From contig CM040440.1 of NCBI GenBank assembly GCA_022749755.1, positions 8,729,269-8,793,268 of the forward strand: a DNA stretch of 64,000 bases, in the 5' to 3' direction. The notes under the pieces are model-generated. The model made no database searches and had not been told where the DNA came from. It worked only from the letters and a program-made list of their open reading frames with translations. Below are positions 53,401-64,000 of the stretch, in pieces. The DNA is from Azadirachta indica. Its lineage: Eukaryota > Streptophyta > Magnoliopsida > Sapindales > Meliaceae. The number at the start of each line of letters is the position of its first letter. Position 1 is the stretch's first letter. The position numbers and the translations under genes are program-made.

Positions 53401-55466
53401 TTGCTTATCACAAATCAATAATTGAACTTTTCTTAATTATATATCATAAATCATTTGGGTAATTTTTTATTTTTTATTTTTTATTTCAGGTCTGTCGGCC
53501 GCCTCCAAACGGGATTAGCGGACTCCTGAGAGCAGATGGAAACTGCAACAATCCCAAGTAAGTCATATAACTTTAAACCCAATTTGAAATTGATATCTAG
53601 CTCATCAAGGACAAGTTCATGCATGTTCACTAGAATACAAGCATTACAATTACAATGTTGTTAGGTTAGGTCAATCATAGTTGTTGAAACATATATATCT
53701 GACATTCACATTGCTGTCACCCGAGTGGAAAAAGAAATTATCTCCATCACCTTCACTCACTCACTGTTAAACAACACATCTTTGAATTTAAGTAATCCAT
53801 TTTTTTTTTTTATATTATCTTGAAATCTTATAGTGTATTTTTAACACATGGTATATCCTTAAAACACGCGGTAACATAATATAACACTAATAATAAAATC
53901 CAACTTCATAAAAGCGAAATCAATTATTACCCACATTTTTTAATAAGACACTTTTCAAAGTAATCCATCTTTTTGTAAAATTTATGCCCACCATTTGTTT
54001 CATACAGCATGGACCACTCTTTAAGTCTCTATTAATCATCTCTTATCCTATACTCGATGATAAAATTCAACATAGTTTTTTGGTCTTTTAATTCTCTTGG
54101 AGATACCATCTTTTCTACCCAACTTCAATTATCATTTGTTTTACCTTTAATTATTTATATGATCATAGCCACCTCTCTCAAAGTCTACGTCAGAAGACAA
54201 AATTATTAGAATATCAATTTGGCCAAAAAAAAAAAAAAATGATTTAATTACCATTGTTGTGCTCGCGGACGGCTTGGATTTTACGGAACTTAAGTTAGAT
54301 AGTCACTCGATCACGCACTAAAACGAAATAATAATCTATCTAATTATTATCATACACACATAAAGCGACGACATTGATGTCAAAAAGTAATGTCGTTTTT
54401 TAGCAATGTGGGGCACGGCGTTGTGGAGAGTACTCAAAACAAACAAACAAATCATGTGCGTGAGCGTACGAGCATGATCTTATTTTCTCTGCATGATAAT
54501 TAAAGTCCATGTCGTCTTGTTATCAACAGTTTTGTAAATTTTCTGGCACAGAAGATTTTTTTTCTGACATTATCTCCTCATTGTCTGAAACTTTTTCCTA
54601 TCAAATCTATGCCTATTGATTGCAATAATATTAATAATAATAACAATAACAATGGTTATGATGAACAGTTTTCCTAGAGTTTTGATAGACGGTCCATACG
54701 GAGCGCCAGCACAAGACTACAAGAAATACGAGGTGGTTTTGTTAGTTGGTTTAGGAATCGGAGCTACTCCGATGATCAGCATTGTGAAGGATATAGTGAA
54801 CAACATGAAAGCCATGGAGGAAGAAGAAGAAAATGCATTAGAAAACGGTCACGGCGCTGGATATAACTCAACCCTGACGAAAACTCCTAGTCCTTCTTCA
54901 GGACACAAGAGAAAAGAGCAATTCAGGACAAGAAGAGCATACTTCTATTGGGTGACGAGAGAACAAGGGTCGTTCGATTGGTTTAAGGGAGTGATGAATG
55001 AGGTAGCTGAATTGGACCATAACAATGTTATAGAGCTTCATAATTATTGTACCAGTGTTTACGAAGAAGGTGATGCACGTTCTGCGCTCATTGCTATGCT
55101 TCAAGCTCTCAATCACGCCAAGAATGGCGTTGACGTTGTCTCCGGCACGCGCGTTAAGTCACATTTTGCGAAGCCTAATTGGCGCAGTGTGTACAAGCGC
55201 GTTGCAGTTAATCACCCCGATAGCAGAGTTGGTAAGCACTGTATTATTATTTCGTTTATGGTGACGGTAGACATTCCCTAAAGTTTATGTCATGTAAACA
55301 GCGACCTATTATTTTTTTTAGACGTGGACACTGAGGATTGTCTTTTTTTAATGCAGGGGTATTTTATTGTGGGGCACCAGCACTAACAAAGGAGCTACGA
55401 CACCTAGCATTGGATTTCTCTCACAAGACAAGCACCAAATTTGACTTCCATAAAGAAAATTTTTAA
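50466..55466 (+). CDS. RBOHC: Respiratory burst NADPH oxidase, RBOHC-like
   Basis: Twelve exons: 50466-51063, 51178-51340, 51428-51476, 51686-51799, 51891-52316, 52410-52793, 52879-52974, 53053-53168, 53281-53383, 53490-53557, 54669-55231 and 55357-55466, giving 929 residues. It moves electrons from cytosolic NADPH across the plasma membrane to make apoplastic superoxide. Seen: an N-terminal Ser/His-rich regulatory region (HHHHHSDTE), a canonical EF-hand at about 256-267 ([12 protein letters not shown]) and a weaker one nearby ([10 protein letters not shown]). The ferric-reductase membrane core follows, with haem-binding His segments ([30 protein letters not shown]). The FAD site is [12 protein letters not shown] and the NADPH site is [11 protein letters not shown]. 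The C-terminus is FDFHKENF. The ending [20 protein letters not shown] is RBOHC/A-like rather than RBOHD-like. Intron 10 is 1.1 kb. The exact paralogue name rests on this and on synteny. Confidence 0.94.
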
Positions 55467-56610
55467 GCTTAAACGGAAGTGTGAAGTGCCATACAGAAAA
55501 AGTTCTTTTGATTTTCACCATTATCATCCCTCCCACTCTGTCACGTACAAAGATTCTGGGGCCTTCTTGTTGATAATGATAATAATAATAATAATGTTAG
55601 TTTTTGTTTATTTATTATTGATTTTGGACTCAATACCAAAAGAGAAATAGAAAGATGGAGACAAAGGTTGGTGGGTGGATTGGTTGATTTGGGGGCCACG
55701 CAATAGAGGAGATGGGAGATAAACAGGAAACGGGTGCGGGGCAAAAGTCACGCTCAGGCATTTCCTGTGTTAAGTGGTTGTGGGTGGTCCAAGTAATCCT
55801 ATCGGGAGGAATTGTATGATTGGCGGGGCAGGCCGCCACCACCACCAACTCAATCCTTAACAACCAAATGTATAAGTTTTTTGGTTTTGATTATTTTTGG
55901 TAGGTGAAATGCATTTCCTTTTTTAATTGATTAATTAAAGTTGTAATCTCTATACTGGAATTTTCAAAGGGAAACTACAGACCCTTTCAAATGTAATTAT
56001 GTACTAAATAACTAGTTTGGTCTATACATATTTCTTATTCATGGCTTTGACTTTTGTCAAACACAATATCTTGATGCAATTCCAAATACATTTTGATAAT
56101 TTCGTTAATGATTTAGGATTTTCAAGGTTTTATCTAATGTGCATTGTTATTATGAAGTAACTCTTATAAGCAAAAAATCACAAAGAGAGTCAATGATTAA
56201 AAGCCGGAGTCACAAAAACATGGGATACATCGAGATTTATGGCATGAGACTCTGGTTTCATTGTGTCCCAAAAGCTGATAGTAGTGAAACCATACACCAC
56301 TTGGTTTCCAGATCTAGCAGTTTTACTCACAGAATTAGAAGGCAGTAACAGGCAAAATTTTAGAAAATATGAAACATAATGAAGCTCAATCTGTCATGGA
56401 TTGCTATGCAGTCTTTATTTTCATTCTAACCTCCACAGAATTTATATGAAATAATCTTTTGCATGGCTTCCTTAAACTCTATGTTAGCAGCAGAGGATGT
56501 AATTTTGTAAGAATACTGAAAACAAGTGAAAGGGGAAGAAAGTAAACTCACTGACCTCAGGGAATTTTTCTGCGGGAGTAACTCCATGCTATACAGTGAC
56601 ATCTTTTGTC
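55467..56610. other. Spacer between convergent RBOH and unrecognised gene
   Basis: It holds two 3' UTR regions facing each other. A short AAT-rich run lies near 55577-55595. No gene is supported. Confidence 0.5.
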
Positions 56611-59600
56611 TCACTTATGTTTCCTTTTTAGCCTCTGGAAATTGGGTTTCATTAGCTGACTTGAAGATGTGCCTTGTTCTGCAGCTTGGCTGAACTGGAA
56701 AGGGATCAAAGGCTTTTTTGTTGGCAAGCAAGCGTCTGAGATGCTGCTGCCGCTGCTGCTCGCAGTAACAGGAGAAACTACCTTTGTTCTTAACTGTCTC
56801 GGCACTTCTAGTCTTTCTAATATCCTTGAAGTTTTTTCATCAAGCTGCCTATTATTATCTGGCAGCTTTAAAACTGACTGATTTAACTTGGGTTTGGATA
56901 TACAAGTGGGAGAATCTTTTTCAGGAACTTCATTAACTTCTAGCTGCTCCCATTCTTCAGCAATACAAGCAGTAGTTTTGCCCTGTCCTATAAGATCAAA
57001 ATTCGCATTTTCCTCTTCCAGGACTACGATATCAATAGTTGAATTTGACTCTGCATTGACTTCTGCAGAATCTGGTGGGGTTGAGTTCCCTTTGGGTTTT
57101 GTCTCGTACAATTTAGTAGGTATTGACCTGGAATATTATGCAAACAAGGAAAATTATCAGGGATTTGTCATTGATCTCAGATATCAAGCATGCTCTCCAT
57201 GATGAACAACAATAAGTAATGCAAGCTGAATTCCAAAAAAATTTAAGGAATCAACTTATTGTATCAGGTTGAAAAACTGAAATTATAAATTTATAAACCA
57301 TCTGAATAAAACCCCAAAAATGGAGTGTCCTGTCTAGCTTTCTGTAGAATGCAAGGCATACAGAAGACCTCAAGAATGAGGTCTCTGCACAAAATGAAGA
57401 CCGTCATTATATATTTAAAATGCAATCTGATTACATTCTGCAGAAAATGGAGTAACTAGATTCAGTACAAACAAAATAAAATCATGCACAAGTTTTGAAA
57501 TCAAAACTGAAACATCTCTTTCCAAATTTTTAAGATACGTAATGAACAACTTCAAAGGATCTACATGAATTAGAAATTTCACAAGTTCGACTGAGTGCGA
57601 AATCTGGAGTCAAGGACTACTGGTATATATACCATCTTCCTGTAAGTTAGATGGCCATTTTGGCTAACCTTGGTTATCTAGGTTCACCGGAAAGATCATT
57701 TAGCCTTCTTAAACACGCCATTTAACACTTTCTTATCAAGACTGAGGCAGTACTAAAGAGAAAATTCAACTTAGCCAAATTCATCACAACAAATGGTCTC
57801 AAATTTTCCACAGGAAGAGCACAATTTCCAAGAGGATATTAGTTCATGTGCTTGAATGCCTCACAAAGCTCAACACAGATAGAGAGGATAGTTACCCAAA
57901 TTGCAAGCTCTGCTTCACAAGTGAGTTTAGTTTTTGATGGAAGCCTCTCTCATGTACAACTGGATTGTAGTCTCTTGATTCTATCTGCAATAAATTCAAA
58001 AAGGCATAAAGAATAACATGAATATGTCGGATAAATATGAAAAATATAACCATCTTTGGAGTAAACAAATAGACTTGGTAGTTTATGCTGCTTAAGCCAA
58101 CTGCAAAGCTATGCAAATCAAGCCTGTCTATGTCAACCTTAGCCTGTATATATGTGGCATGACTGCATAGCTTCTTTACCAACTGATCCTGTCCATACAT
58201 AAATACTCTGCATCTAACTAGCATAAGTCCACAATTAGAACAATACTAGATTGTATATTTCTTTCTTCTTTGTTGTTTTTGGAGAAATTCAGTGGCGTGA
58301 TTCTTAAGGAATAAGTTATTGATAAGTTGATCTATACAAAACCATTTTCATGGTAACAGATCCAGAATACTACACAATAAACAAATTTTACCCACACAAG
58401 TTCATATTCTGTAAGTGGCATCTATGGCTTGATGCTTATGAAAACCAATGATAATTGGAAAACCTGGATATACTTTTCCAGCAGATTTGTGGTCTGTACT
58501 GAAATGAGTTGCTGAAGCATAACTAACAATTTTATCACACTATAGTGGCTTACTGCAATTAGAGAGAATACTAATTTTACCCAACAAAGCAAGAGAAAAC
58601 AGTTTCAAACTATGAAGACAGCACCTCAACCTTTAATAAAAAAGTTTGAATGGAAATCTCAATCTCCTTAGGTACTGAAGAATCAATAACTTGATTGACA
58701 TCAGGAACAGGCAACACTTCTTCTGATCCAGCAAGCCGCTGCAAGTTATATAATAATTAATTAACATAGAAGCAAAAGACAGAAGAACAGAACAGACACA
58801 ACTTGGCCAGCAAAGAAATTTACGTAAGGAAGCAAAGCTGGATTCTATAACAACTATAAGAATAACAACTCTATTGCAGTTATTACTTTGAAACAAGAAA
58901 TACCGATTTTATCATCTAACAAGAGACGCTCATAGGTTACCCTAAGAAGCATAGGTCCACTGTCTGAAGGTTGCAGAATATAATAGCAGTGGAAGGTAGC
59001 CTTTCTCATAGTCTCCATATTACAGTATGAAGAACAAACCAAACCCTGGTCCAGTGAATGTAGAGCACTGCAAAGACCTCGAAATACTGCCCAACTATAG
59101 CCGGATTCAGGAAAAGAAAGCAGAAGGAATCCGTAAAGAGTAACACAAATAATCGATGTTGAATGATAATTAAACTTAAGTTTGAGTGTATATCTGAACT
59201 GCAAGTGAAGTGTTTTATTAAAACATTCACTCTGCAAACCAGAAATCAAAAAAGAGCCTTTCACGCACGTTGAGAATTCAACTCTGATTGATCTATTTCA
59301 TCTGAAGTGGTTTCCATCTCATGAGAAGCTGATGGAGTTACAAAATAGGAAGCTCCAATTACAACACCTGTGTTAAAATGCCAAAAGATGGACAATTGAC
59401 CATAAAAGCATGAAGCTCAAATACAAATCCCAGCAGCTTTAAATTTATTGCGCAAATACAATAGATCTAGACCATAAGAATGAAGATTGGGTTTTAACAT
59501 ATATCATCCAAGTAAGGGTTGGTAAAAGAAAGAGGATATCTGCGTGTTCTTGTACTGAAGTACAACATTTATAATGCACACTTAAGTAATCAAAAAAATA

Positions 59601-62600
59601 TGACATTATAATGAAAAAGATGTTCAAATTGTTTTGTGAGTACAGTTTCTCATAAAATTGTATTCTGCATTGATTTATTAAGTGCACAACATAAACAGAA
59701 GATGGTTATCAAGATGCAGATTTGCTACCCATGCATATATTACGGACTTGGGCATAAACCTTATTGCTATCTCTCAGAAGGTAAGGACTTAGGTTCAGGG
59801 ATCAGGAGTGACAACAAGAGGCACACAAAACATAAAACAGAATTCCCTAACATACAAAATTTCCCCAAAAACCAATATAGCAGAAAACTTAACACACAAA
59901 AAAGAGAGAAGCAGAAAACTTCAAGCTCAAGATATTTACTGAACAATAAAAAATAGTGTCATGCTTTAGATTACCCTCATTTAGAGACCCCAGGGGAGTC
60001 CTCTCAACAATGTGGAAGTCAATGGGTGAAGACACTCGCTGGGGCTCTATAGAGCTGTGAAACGAGGGCATTAACAGGACTGTATTTTCTCCGACGTTCA
60101 CAGAGTTCTCAATCACATCAAATGTTCCCAAACTAAGGCCAGTGATGGGACAAGAAGGCTGTTTGACTTTATCCTTTACTGTATTGCTTAGTGGAATGCC
60201 ATGGCACCTGCACGTCTACAAAAATACGGCAAAGGACTAATTTCTTTGTGTTCTTTTTGACATAGGTATATTATGGGAATAACCAAAGATAGGAACAAGA
60301 TATATTGCCTTATGGATGGCATGGTACCTCTATTCCTACAAAAATTAGCAAATGCTTTCCTAAACAAAAAAAACAATTGCTTTTTGATGTAAAGTATACT
60401 ATTGCAATGGAAAAAAAAGAAGAATGGAGATGAATAGCGGTATCATACTATAAGAAGTAGCATCCTAATTTCATACATAAATACATCAGCAGCATAGCAG
60501 TAGAACATGTCACCAAGTTAGAATACGAGGATGGATGATATCTAAAACATCTATTGACAGTAGAAACATAACGTTGAGGAAAAATAGAAATCTCACTAGC
60601 CACTTTTAATCTCTTGGTTTGCAATGTACAATGTGCATGCAAAGGCAATGGCAGATATGTTATTCCCTAGATAGTAGTCTATAGTTTTCAGCTCCCTAGG
60701 TCAGTCTTGCTAGAATGATTAATCAGAAGGTCACGAGAAGATGATTTCCTCTCCTAATTATTAAAAGCATAAATTTCGTATTTCAAGTTTGGTCTTTAAA
60801 AATACTTTCATGGCACAGCTAATTAGATGTCTCCATAACAAGCTATAATCCTCATTTGCTAATATGTCCCTAAATTTAGGCAACTGATGAGGTTATTAAT
60901 ATTCTTTAATTTGACAAGGTTCTAAAACTCAGAACTGTTTGTCTTTGATTAGCTCATAATTATAGGTACACAATAATTTGGTAGATATCATATTCGTGGT
61001 CGAATATATTGTTGACTATCAGATGAAAGAGCAGTAACGTCTTCTCAAAAGTCTGCAAACCAAAAGCTGCCACAAAAGATTTCAAAGGTCAAGGTCCTTG
61101 CGCTGTTGTCATAATTATGAGTATGAATCCATGAAAAATTGTATGGCTTAGATGCACAGTTAATCCTCTAAAGTACAAAATCAAGCGACGAAACAGTAAA
61201 CATTGTATTTCTGCATAGGAGTTTGAGGACGAGAAAAGATGCTATCTTTCTGTAACTAATAAAACTCATAGCATCACTTTTCATGCATATAATAAGGAAT
61301 TCAGATATTAAAATATTAGAAATGGACTTGGATGTTGCTTGTCTTGAGTAATCTATGATGCTAAATTGGCCAGCTTCATCTAGCTATATAAGTTTTGTTT
61401 TCCAACTTAAGAGAATCATATTGCTATCCAACATGCAATGAAGTGGTTTGAACAGAAAGGATATTGATAACATTTGAAGAAAGATAAAAGTAAACAATAC
61501 CTGACAAGGAGTAAACCCATCAATAATCTGATTGACGGATGCAGACAAGTTGCAGGTTATCTGGTTCACTGGACCAACAAGGTTGCCCTTGAAAATAAAA
61601 CGAGCTTTTAGTGGTTCTTCCATGTCGTCCTTTAAATCCTGTAGCCATCTTTTTACCAGGCCATGAAATACTTTGATTTCTGAAAATATTTTAAACTATT
61701 AATACCGCATACAGGTCATATATTAGAGATGCATTTTTCTGGAAACCAAGGTTTGCCAAGAAAAGCTCTTAGATGGAGATATGAGGGATCTTTCTTGATA
61801 ATCAAAACGGTGTGATCTATAAACATCAAGTCAGCGCTTAACCTGGAAGATATGTCTGAAATGAGCAGTTGTCGAGATCAGAAATACATCTAACAAAATT
61901 GTTGATATGCTCCTGCATATCTGACAGATGGCTGGATTTTTGCTCAAATAACACAAATTCAACCGAGACACATTTATCTGCCGCATCCTGTGGAAAAATC
62001 AGCTTCTCTGTTATCATCATAGCAACCAACCAGAAGAGTGAAAAATCAAAATAACCTTGAAATTCAAACTCACTATGAGAGCTTTCTTCGTCGCAGGATC
62101 TACTTTTTCAGGTAAGCACGAACTCAAGATTATAACTTTTCTCATAATGTCTTTTTCTCCCCAAGAGTACAGAACTTGATCGCTGAAAACACTTGAAAGT
62201 TTTACATCTGCTACCAATCACCAAACGAACTTACTCAATTAACAAATTTCACATGATTATTCAAAATATTTATTAAGGAAAAAAATAGATAGAATGAGAC
62301 AAATAACCAAGACAACAGAGAGCTCCAGATTCTTTGATTTCAGGTGAAAATGCATCAGTAGGCAAGTTGTTAACAGCATGGTGGAAATCACGCAGGCTCA
62401 AGTTGCCGCTTGGTCTATATGCAACTCTCAGCTGTTTCAAATACATTCAATTCATTTAGTTGTTTTACAGGAGAAAATTTCACAAACATCTTTAAATTTC
62501 TAAATTATATATATTATTATTTTTTAAAATAAAAAGTAATTAGAAAAACAATTACACAAAAGTTTCACATTCACCTTTAAATTTCGAACATATCATATAA

Positions 62601-62974
62601 AGCTTCAGAAATTGACAAAAGATTTAAGTAAAGAGAAACTTAGACAAAATTTATAGAAAAATTATGAATGATGTAGGTACAAATTTAGGTACCTCGACGG
62701 AAGAAGAAACGCGACTGTTGAAGACGTAACACAAGCCGATTCTATCACGGAGATCATTCGATTGACGAAAAGGGGACGAGACGGCGTACAGATTCGCGAG
62801 CTGTAACAACGACTGCAAATAGAAGCCAAGATCAAGAATTCAAAACAATCGATCGATCATTTTGTCGCTCAATTACAGAGATTTTCGACTCGACTGTGAT
62901 TATACCTGCTTTAGATCTGCAATTAATGGAGGCGAGAGGCTCCGTAAATCCAAGACGAAACACAGCGCTACCAT
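56611..62974 (-). CDS. Plant protein of unknown function with a vWA-like N-terminus
   Basis: Twelve exons fit: 62974-62906, 62812-62693, 62431-62308, 62210-62074, 61987-61843, 61679-61501, 60215-59975, 59367-59265, 59094-58941, 58738-58625, 57984-57896 and 57127-56611. They give 663 residues with all GT..AG introns and closed phases. I do not recognise the family. The N-terminus (MVALCFVLDLRSLSPPLI..., then GEKDIMRKVIILSSCLPE) alternates hydrophobic strands and helices like a von Willebrand A fold. A cysteine cluster (CQTCRCHG...SCPITG, about 258-285) could bind a metal. A conserved-looking helical block follows (VHERGFHQKLNSLVKQSLQFG). The C-terminal 170 residues are Ser/Thr/Glu-rich with IAEEWEQLEV and a basic end RLKRKHK resembling a nuclear signal. 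A nuclear role is inferred. The intron between 58624 and 57985 has an alternative open reading (see findings). Confidence 0.75.
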
Positions 62975-63483
62975 ATCTCTTCCTAATAGAATTCTTTCTC
63001 GTGGTTTCGTTTGGCGCGGAATGGTTTAATTTGAATTCTCCAATTGTAAAACTGACGCGTCCTTCTACGGTCGGTCCCCGCTATATCTTTTAAAATATTA
63101 AACTTATGCCCCCATAAAAGTCAAAATAAAACAATTACCCCGAAAATGTATTATTTACAAAACTGACCTAATTTTAGTCCAACGAGGAAGTTTATTTTCA
63201 ATGGAGAATACTATAACTTTTAATTAACAGTGTTATAAAATAGGATTATAATTAAATAATAAATATTAGTTATTTGATAAAGTAGGTATTTACTAAATAT
63301 TTTAACATTTTAATTAACGAGTAGTTTGTAAACAAGCTAAGATACAATACAATCTGGTTGCTCACAAATTCTAGTGCTACAAGACACTCGAATAAATAAG
63401 TATAGTCTGTTTTTGACAAATAATAAACACGAGTGAACACATGACGATATATAAATATTTTCAGGTTCTCAAGACATGTTGTT
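62975..63483. other. Spacer between unrecognised gene and germin-like gene
   Basis: About 500 bases, A/T-rich toward the right. It should contain the promoter of the unrecognised gene and the germin-like 3' UTR. Confidence 0.5.
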
Positions 63484-64000
63484 TCATGATTGAAGATCAT
63501 TCAATCTTGAAAATGTAGCATTTCTGATGCTGCTATCATTCAATGCAGATTCTGAGATGAATTTCCTGACAAGTTTGTTGATGGTATCAAAATCGGACAT
63601 GAACATGGCATCACTGATGCCGACCACTCCAGGATTCTGGCTATTAAGCACTGAGAAAACAGTGGCAAACTCATAGCCAGAATTAAAGCAGAAATGAAGC
63701 AGACCTCTGGGGAAAACAAAGACGTCTCCTGGTTTAAGCACTACTTGGAAAAGCTTGTTGTTGGTGTCAACAAAACCAGCTATAATGATACCTTTAAAAA
63801 CAAAGAACAATTCAGAGGCTCTAGGGTGAGAATGAGGCATCACAAGGCCATCGATTTCGAGGTCGGTTCGAGCAACCGAAAGGCCGAGAGTGTTAAGACC
63901 TGGGAAATCTGCAGCAGTGACAAGGGTCACCGCTGAACTGTGATAGTTGTCTGTGTCGCCAGTATTTCTCAGGCTTGTGGTCTTGAAATCTGAAGCACTA
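63484..64000 (-). CDS. Germin-like protein (3' part, N-terminus beyond window)
   Basis: The frame is open from the window edge to the stop at 63484-63486, covering about 171 C-terminal residues. The cupin fold is clear. Germin box 1 reads GLVMPHSHPRASELFFVFKG, with the metal ligands His, His and Glu. The segment VVLKPGDVFVFPRGLLHFCFNSG is box 2 with the fourth ligand His. Family knowledge: germin-like proteins are secreted cell-wall glycoproteins that bind manganese. Some act as superoxide dismutases or oxalate oxidases. Which activity applies here is not visible. The signal peptide and the usual early intron would lie past 64000. Confidence 0.9.
   Translation of the reverse strand, partial: SASDFKTTSLRNTGDTDNYHSSAVTLVTAADFPGLNTLGLSVARTDLEIDGLVMPHSHPRASELFFVFKGIIIAGFVDTNNKLFQVVLKPGDVFVFPRGLLHFCFNSGYEFATVFSVLNSQNPGVVGISDAMFMSDFDTINKLVRKFISESALNDSSIRNATFSRLNDLQS

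Noticed and set aside
53558..54668. Possible insertion in the 1.1 kb RBOH intron 10
   Set aside because: No inverted ends, target duplication or coding remnant could be seen, so its length alone is not evidence.

Overview
The window is nuclear DNA of a flowering plant, almost certainly a eudicot and probably a rosid. The genes have many short exons with GT..AG introns, the spacers are very A+T-rich, and the proteins are plant-specific or plastid-targeted. No species can be fixed from the sequence alone. Exon models below were built by hand from reading frames and splice sites. In every complete model the phases close and the lengths match the named family.

Layout from left to right. 1-407 (-): 5' part of a nepenthesin/CDR1-type aspartic protease, cut by the window edge. 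2543-3927 (-): a pollen PPME1-type pectinesterase. 4-8.4 kb: a gene-free tract with a ~1 kb foldback element and a cluster of small inverted-repeat elements. 8493-11929 (+): a type I metacaspase like AtMC1. 13179-15075 (+): a plastid pterin-dehydratase-like protein (RAF2/SDIRIP1). 16097-18188 (+): plastid iron superoxide dismutase FSD2. 19298-22142 (-): a CDC20-like APC/C activator with a defective-looking splice donor. 23183-24585 (-): a class III peroxidase pseudogene. 25099-29531 (-): a FRIGIDA gene. 30449-35708 (-): the plastid Hsp100 chaperone CLPD/ERD1. 36239-38305 (-): an intronless DYW pentatricopeptide-repeat protein. 38575-45067 (-): a protein joining an FHA domain to a tyrosyl-DNA phosphodiesterase (TDP1-beta type). 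45-50.4 kb: A+T-rich spacer. 50466-55466 (+): an NADPH oxidase closest to RBOHC. 56611-62974 (-): a conserved-looking plant protein I do not recognise. 63484-64000 (-): 3' part of a germin-like protein.

From memory of the Arabidopsis map, RBOHC, CLPD, FSD2 and RAF2 lie close together on chromosome 5 (At5g51060 to At5g51110). The window therefore looks like a syntenic segment into which CDC20-like, FRI, PPR and TDP1-beta genes fall. These are independent eukaryotic genes, not an operon. Several concern plastid maintenance or reactive oxygen (RAF2, FSD2, CLPD, RBOH, metacaspase), but nothing in the sequence shows that they act as one system. I found no clear previously undescribed system. The items most worth checking are the CDC20-like gene (non-canonical donor, duplicated leader, overlapping upstream frame), the unrecognised 663-residue protein, and the foldback element.
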